A stretch of 64,000 nucleotides of DNA from Candidatus Thiobius zoothamnicola (GTDB lineage: Bacteria > Pseudomonadota > Gammaproteobacteria > Chromatiales > Chromatiaceae), in assembly GCA_030826945.1 (NCBI GenBank), contig JAPQLC010000005.1:62001-126000 (forward strand). Reading direction: 5' to 3'. The notes beneath the pieces were generated by a model, which saw nothing but the letters and a program-made list of their open reading frames with translations, had not been told where the DNA came from and ran no database searches. This document shows positions 53,896 to 61,200 of the stretch, one piece after another. A program made the translations under genes and the position numbers. Within the stretch, counting starts at the first letter, position 1; the number at the start of each line of letters is the position of its first letter.

Positions 53896-55203
53896 CTATA
53901 CCTCTATGCCGGTTTGCACCGTAGAGCTGAAAATTGCAGTCTCGGGAGTATTAGCGAAATAACGCAAAGCAAATGGATGTTGGTCAATACCCAACATTTT
54001 ACATACCTCGCTACAGACAATCTTAGGGATAAGACGTATACCGTTATCACTGACTGCCAAAGTTTGAGGGTCAATACTCAACTTTTCATGTTGAGGCCCT
54101 GTTGCGCCGACGATGCGGTTAGTCCAGTCCACATTTTTCGCCATAAAAATGTCTGAACCTGCAGACCAGTGATCCTTACCATTATTCGCGTTATAACGCG
54201 GTGTACGACCCACATCGGAAGTGATATGCAGAACGATACGATCAGCCAAACCTAATGCCTCAGCTTTAACCCACAAATAATCCACTGCACGGGTAAGACG
54301 AGGAAGCGCAGTGCCATGACGTTGATCATGATCATTATGCGTGTCAAAACCACCAATCGAGAAACTGCCAGTCACCGTGGTGCCAGCCAAGGCCATCACC
54401 AAGAACAGATGGAGTTGCCGCACCAGACGATTATCATCTCCTTTTAAATCCTGACTATCCAATTCATCCGGCATCACATCTGATAAGAGGCCCAACTGAT
54501 CAGATGACGTACGCGCCATATATAAGGTATCCAGATTATTTTGCATACGCGGCATATTATTCGCCTGCGCCCGCTGAGCCTCTAGCCGACGTAAACGATA
54601 AGCCATCACTTTTTCTATGTCAGCAGGTTTATGAAAATGCCCACCCGTGGCATTCCGGTTTGGGTTAGCTAAGGCCCGCAACAAATTCTCATCAGGCAAA
54701 TCAGTAAAAGGCAAAATACCGACCGTATCGGAAAATCCACCGCCTCTCACCAAAGGCATCGACATATTTTGACCATGAATACCAGCATACAATTCATTCA
54801 AGCTTGGCGAGCCGCCATTCATCAAGGAACCTGTACTGCGGTTCCGGTCAGCCGCCGCATGACCGTTGGATTGAATGTCTATGCCATTCACCACCAACAT
54901 ATTTTCATGATATTTCATGAAAAACTCGGCATTTTCAGCGAATGGCGCAAAACGTAAATGACCTGCCGTCCCGGCAGGGGCCGTTTCAGCCCAATGATTG
55001 ATAGAGGCGTTCTCACGGGGATCGCAAAAAGAACTCTGATCCCAGCCTCCACCAGCATGGATAGTCATCAGGATGGGACCATTGAACCGGTTATCCGCAG
55101 CAGATACGTTACGGAACATGACTGGCATGGAGCCGACTAAACCAGCACCAGCCAATTGTTTTAAAAAATCACGTCTTTTCATCATTCTGGCGCTACTCAT
55201 AGA
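53896..55203 (-). CDS. Tat-exported DUF1501 protein
   Basis: A 435-residue protein with a Tat signal (MMKRRDFLKQLAGAGLVGS). The DUF1501 pattern, an alkaline-phosphatase-like fold without assigned substrate, is seen in PILMTIHAGGGWDQSSFCDP, MLVVNGIDIQSNGHAAADR and SIGGFDTHNDHDQRHG; HITSDVGRTPRYNANNGKDHW is the typical C-terminal motif. In many bacteria DUF1501 genes follow cytochrome-containing DUF1549/DUF1800 partners; here the partner is the giant multidomain gene, whose stop it overlaps. The start is at 55203 (ATGAGTAG overlap) or 55185. Confidence 0.85.
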   Translation of the reverse strand, partial: SMSSARMMKRRDFLKQLAGAGLVGSMPVMFRNVSAADNRFNGPILMTIHAGGGWDQSSFCDPRENASINHWAETAPAGTAGHLRFAPFAENAEFFMKYHENMLVVNGIDIQSNGHAAADRNRSTGSLMNGGSPSLNELYAGIHGQNMSMPLVRGGGFSDTVGILPFTDLPDENLLRALANPNRNATGGHFHKPADIEKVMAYRLRRLEAQRAQANNMPRMQNNLDTLYMARTSSDQLGLLSDVMPDELDSQDLKGDDNRLVRQLHLFLVMALAGTTVTGSFSIGGFDTHNDHDQRHGTALPRLTRAVDYLWVKAEALGLADRIVLHITSDVGRTPRYNANNGKDHWSAGSDIFMAKNVDWTNRIVGATGPQHEKLSIDPQTLAVSDNGIRLIPKIVCSEVCKMLGIDQHPFALRYFANTPETAIFSSTVQTGIEV

Positions 55204-58200
55204 GGAAACGGACATCACTTAATAAGTAAACCATCACAGCCGCCCAGGCCCGCTTGGTATAAAGCGGATCCTCAGTGTTGTTGTTCAAATTGCATGACAA
55301 ACCCGTCACGACATTCTCACGGTCATTCCACACTTCACGGAACAAGTCATAAGAGCGATCAATCTCAGGATCATTTTGATCTAATGACTCACCCAATAAA
55401 TGTTGATGCAGGTATTGCAGGTTCTGGCGAATACGCTGTTCTCCATGCATCACCCATTGATCGGACGAAGCCAACACCGCCAAGACAGTATCATCCACAT
55501 AGGCATCATTGTTGACGCCGGATAAGCGTTGCCCCGTCATCACAAAACGGATCCTGCGGGTTTGCGCCGGAATTGCCATGTAGCTGTTCACTCCACGCCA
55601 ACTAGAGCCGTTATGAGTCAACGGATGCGAATTGCTTATCACACCTCCAGCAGCATTCAGGAATACCAAATGAATGGCAACGCGGTCATTATCACGACTC
55701 CAAGGACGGAGATTCGCACCAAAGAAAGCTTGGGCATCACCAGAATCAATCGCCTCCGTATGCTGGCTGACATCCACTTCTTGATAAGCAATGGCTTCTT
55801 CAGTCTGTTGATTGCAGATTCCGCCTACTGAGAAGTAATAATCCCCAGCCGCAGAACCTGGACCGCGACACCCGCCATTCGCATGACCCAGATAATCATT
55901 ACTCCATTCGCGCACCATGCCACGTTCAATATTCCAACCCAACATGCCTTGCTCAGCACCAGGATTCACCAGTAAGTTATGCATATCCTGCAAATTATCA
56001 TTCACCAATGGTGTATCCGCTGCAGCGACTTTGGGGAACAACAAACGCTGATCAGAATTGCGCCGGAAGTCATTCCTCACCATATTGCATGACAACTCCA
56101 TGAATATCCGATCTGGAATAGCATTCATCAAACTGTTCATTTCCCTGTTCGGTTTGGTGTGCAGAACGCCCCCATCAAAACCACCATAGAACACACCCAT
56201 GGATGAATTCCATACGCGGCCCGAATCAAAATCACGCCATGAAGCACCAGTCAGCGCATTTAATTTGTGGTTAAGTTCTTCTGGCGTCAATAACCGATGG
56301 ATGCCCCAATCCGCATATCTTGCATTTGCATCAGTACCCAAACCCTGATTATTCGCAACACGGAATAACGGATTGACGACAAATTCAACTAACAGGTCTT
56401 TGACATTGTATGAACCACGACCATTGTTTTGAATAAAGTCCCCAGTGATTGAATCAAACAGCGCATCCTGTTCATTAAAAGCCATTAATGCGGCGGCATA
56501 TCCAGGCTCATCAGGATTCAGCGGAGATTCCAAAGGCTTGCGTTTAAACAAGGCTTTGTACCAGAAATGCACCGCTCCTTTAGCGAAACGTGGATCTTGC
56601 GCCAATTCACCCGCTAACCATTGCAAGTTATCCCTTACGCCAGAATCCGATGACGGATTCGGCAATATCAGCTTAACCGTCGCGCCATCAACATAGGCAT
56701 CCAACTGACCCCGACCACTACGCTGCCCGCGCAGATAAAAACGCAGCGTCGTCGCATTCGCCGGCACATCAACCGTTTCACGGTTGAATCGCCAATCCGG
56801 TTTGCGATGAGTCAAACGTTTGGTTTCAGCAATCATTGCGCCATTCGTATCCATGAAAGCAATATAAACAAACGGGCGATCACGCCATGCAACGGCATTA
56901 CGCATGAAGGCACCATACTCAACCTGCACCTGATTTTGCGCAATTTCAGCTTGATAAGGGGTCAGATCAACCTCTTGATACACTGAAGAAACACGCGTAT
57001 CGCACCCCCCCACCATAAAGAAGTGGTCGCCGATATGAGACTCAGGTACTAATTCCGCATCACAAGCTTGTTCAGGTAAAGCGCGCAGCTCACCCTCAAC
57101 TATGGCCCAACCTTCAGTACCTGATTCAGCACCAGAATTGGCCAACAAATTATCGGTAATGCGCGTGGCGTCACTACTCAGACCACGATGACCGCCCGGC
57201 GCGATTTTGTCTCCATAGCCAGGTGAAAACATGTCACGGTACCAACGATCACCCGTTTGATACCACGGATAACCTGCATGATCCGGTGGATAATCATTAC
57301 CTTTATAAGCGGCATCCAAAGCATCCTGATCGCCGCTCTCACCATTATGATTTTGCTGGTAACGGTTATTGTCACCCCAGTTCATGAAACCGCCAGCCAT
57401 GGGATCCATGCCTTGATGGCATGACGTGCAATTCGGATTTTCCATGGTTGGCACATGAAAGTTCCCGTTCGCGCTATCATCCAACGGACGTTGGCCCAAA
57501 GCTTCAATATCCTGCCCCAGAAACTGCATATGCACCTGATTAACGCGATGACGGTTACGATTAGTGTCCGTTGTCGGGAAGCGTGACAACCAAGCTGTCG
57601 TGCTCAATACGCCTGCATGGGGGTAAGCTTTTTCAGGGAAACGCGCAGAAACGCTCGGCATGCGCGCCGGACGCATCTCATAGGGATTGTCTTCGGTGAA
57701 ATCACTCTCAATCAGTTCCGCGCCAGTCACTTGCGCCATCACCGGGTTGACCATGGCGTAATCCGCCGTGACGATCTCGCGCCAGTCCCGATCATGGCTG
57801 ACGATATAATCCAACAAAGCTACCGGTTGGTGACGCACGGCCCAGCTCAGATCACGACGATCAGCATTGGAAAGCTCGGTGATCGCAGGAAAATCCCGTT
57901 CACTGAAACCTTCATTCCGGTCAACTCCACGCGCGCCTTTCGACAGGAAGGTTTCATATCCAGCGCGATGGACGAAATCCTGTAATGCATCACCATCCAT
58001 CATTTGGCGTAACGTGTCTCTGAGCGTTTCCTCAGAATCCACTGAACCAACTTCTTGTTCAGTCGGCATACGACCTAATAAGATCAACGAAGCCTTGCGC
58101 AAGGTCTGTTGCTCATCAAGCAATTGCATCGCATCGGAAACAATATTCTGACGCGCCAATTCCACCGACAAACCCTCTGAAACCTCAGAGCGGTTGCCCG

Positions 58201-61200
58201 CATGATCCACCGCAACAATTTCATAATGGTAAATACCAAGCGCCAAACCCAGATCGGTGAAGGTATTCCACTCGGTGGAACCGATCAATTCACCATTGCG
58301 ATAAATTTCATAGTAGGCCACGCCCCAATCATCATCGCCATCCATCCAGGTCAACGTAATGCCGTCTTCCAAAGTGGCCGCCAGTTCTGGTGACTCCGGC
58401 GTCTCTGGAGTTTGCAAATCAGTGCCTTGACCGGCGTAGAACTCGGCCAAAGCAGCCAATGCCTGATCACCTGAAGCTTGATGCAGCGTATCTAATGCGT
58501 TTTGCATTAATGTCGGAGCAATGCCACCCCGGTGTACGTAATCCTTCAAAGTCGCTGCAAGATAAGGTTTCCACTGCCCCGCCAGATAGACCCCGGCGGT
58601 GCTCAGGCTACGCCCCTGATTCTGATGGCAACCTGCACAGTATTGATTGTGCAGTTCCTCACCTTCAGACGCCAAACTCACATCCACAGCCTGTTCGACG
58701 CCTTGATAAGGTAAGGCGGCGAAATGTTCAGCCATTAGTCCAAATTGCTCGTCGCTATAGCCTCTGGCCACCCGTCCCATGATAGTGGAATAACGTACTC
58801 CATCTCGATAATCACGCATGGTTTTGGCGAAATAAGCCGCCTCCATACCGGCAATACTCGGCATTGCCGGACCGGCACTATCGCCATCCGGACCGTGGCA
58901 GCTGTAGCAATTCATTACCAAGGCGTCAGTGGATAAATCATTGCCCGGTGACACCTCACCGCAACTCGCCGGATCATTCAGGCGACGGAAAAACGCATCC
59001 AAGGCCTGATAACCCGCTGAATCGGCATCCACAAAGGGCGCGCCGCCGCCATGATTTACTACACCAATGCTCTTATCCAGTACGACTTGGTCACCCAAAA
59101 GCGCAGCGATATTCTGCAAAGCCACCATATTACGTTCTGACGCATTAGGCCCACTGGTCAAAATAAAGCGGGTATTTTGCGCTCCGCCAGCAGCCGAATG
59201 ACAACTTGAGCACTGTTGCAACTCAGGCTCCAAAGATACCCTGAAATATTGCTGATCCGCGCTGCATACATCATTAAGTATCGCTTCAGCGGCGTTTGAC
59301 TCGTCAGACAAGTTACCCCGCGCATCCTGCGCACGTACGGTATACACATAATTATTGCCGGACTCCACACTATGATCGATGAATTCCGTCAACAAAGCAG
59401 TGGCTAACAGACGACCATCACGCAACACCCGGTATCCCGCCACGCCGACATTGTCGGACGCGGCTGACCAAGTCAACCTGACGCTCTGATCGCCTTGTCT
59501 TTCCACTTGCAAATTGTCCGGTGAAGTCGGCGCAATACCGTCGCCGGTCTGCACGCTTAACTCAGCACCTGCACCCGAACGATTACCCGCCTGATCAACC
59601 GCAACAATCTGGTAATGATAAGTCTGGTTATCCGCCAGCCCCCGATCTTCATAGCGTGTAACGTTGACCGTATCGATTTCAACACCATCACGCAAAATCA
59701 CATAATGCGCAAGTTGCAGATTATCTTGAGAGGGTTCCCAGGTCAGCACCACATGATCAGTCCCAACCTGATCAGCCTCAGGCGTCGACGGTGTATCCGG
59801 GGCGATATTATCCTTGCTCAACACAGTGATTGAGTGACTTGGAAGCGACGCGTTGCCAGCCGTGTCCCGGGCCACTACCGCATAGTTATATTGGGTGGCG
59901 ACATCAATTCCCGTATCTCGATAGGCGCTATCGGTCACTTCAACAAGCAATTGACCATTACGCATCACTTGATAAATGCTCACCGCCACATTATCGCTGG
60001 CTGGACGCCAAGCGAGTTGAACGGCGTCATTCATCACTTGAGCATTCAGGTCAGCAGGACTGGATGGCGCCTCAGCATCTGGAATCACCGCTTCAACAGC
60101 CGACGAATCAGATGCCGTGCCATCAGGCCAGACCGTACGCACCTGATACTGGTAAGCCCCCAACACAATCACTTGTTGATCAATAAACGCCGGCGAAACG
60201 ACTTCAGCAATTCGCTCTCCGTTGCGATAAATATGGTATCCAGACGCATGCTTATCCTGCTTCCACGCTAAACTGACATGCGATTGGGAAACTTCCTTAA
60301 CCGTTAAGTCTTGCGGCGCGTCAGGCTTGCCAACAATTAATGGACGCCTGATCAATCTGGCTTCCGCATTACCCGTCCATTCGTAATACTCCATTTTCAA
60401 ACGATGAACGCCCGATAAAAACCGATCAACACGATAACTTTTCGCTTCCTGGCGCTTCCATTCATCAATGATTAAATCGCCATCCAACCACACGCGGCCA
60501 CCATCATCCGAACGTTCAATCAACCTATAGACGCCCGGTTCAAAATGTATGTCTCCCTGCCAACGTACGGAAAACTTGTCGGCTGGCAAACCGACCGGTC
60601 GTCCGGTACTACCCCAATTAAATTGGATGTCTGACTCTAAACGTACATCAGCAGGCTCACCTGCCAATGATGGGTTAGCGAAATATTCTGCGCAAAACGT
60701 ATTGTCGGGAATCTGAGAGCGGCAATCCGTGACTGCCCCCCAATCAAATTGGATTTCCGCATCGCCCCAGGCTTCAAAGTACTCTATATGAATATGATGA
60801 GCACCTACCGGCAGCCGTCGGACAGCACGATATTCAGTCGGGTTTGAATGATGTCTCCATTGATCTAAAACAAGTTCACCATCAATCCACACCCGCACGC
60901 CGCCATCGGTGACCACCCGGAAACGGTGCAAACCTTCATCAAATTCAAAATTTCCGGCCCAGCGAGCAGAGAAATTATTGCCCGGCACACTCAAAGATGG
61001 GCTACCTTGCGCCCAATCAAAATCAATGGCCTGATCGTAACGAACATCAACCGGGTCACCATCAAGCCCTTTATTAGCGTAATATTGAGCACAGAACTGG
61101 CCACTAGGCGTGACGGAACAATCTGGCACAAGCTCCCAATTCAGGCTTGCCTTCGCCTCACCCCAATTCTCAACATGTTCCACCCTGATAACCCGTTCGC

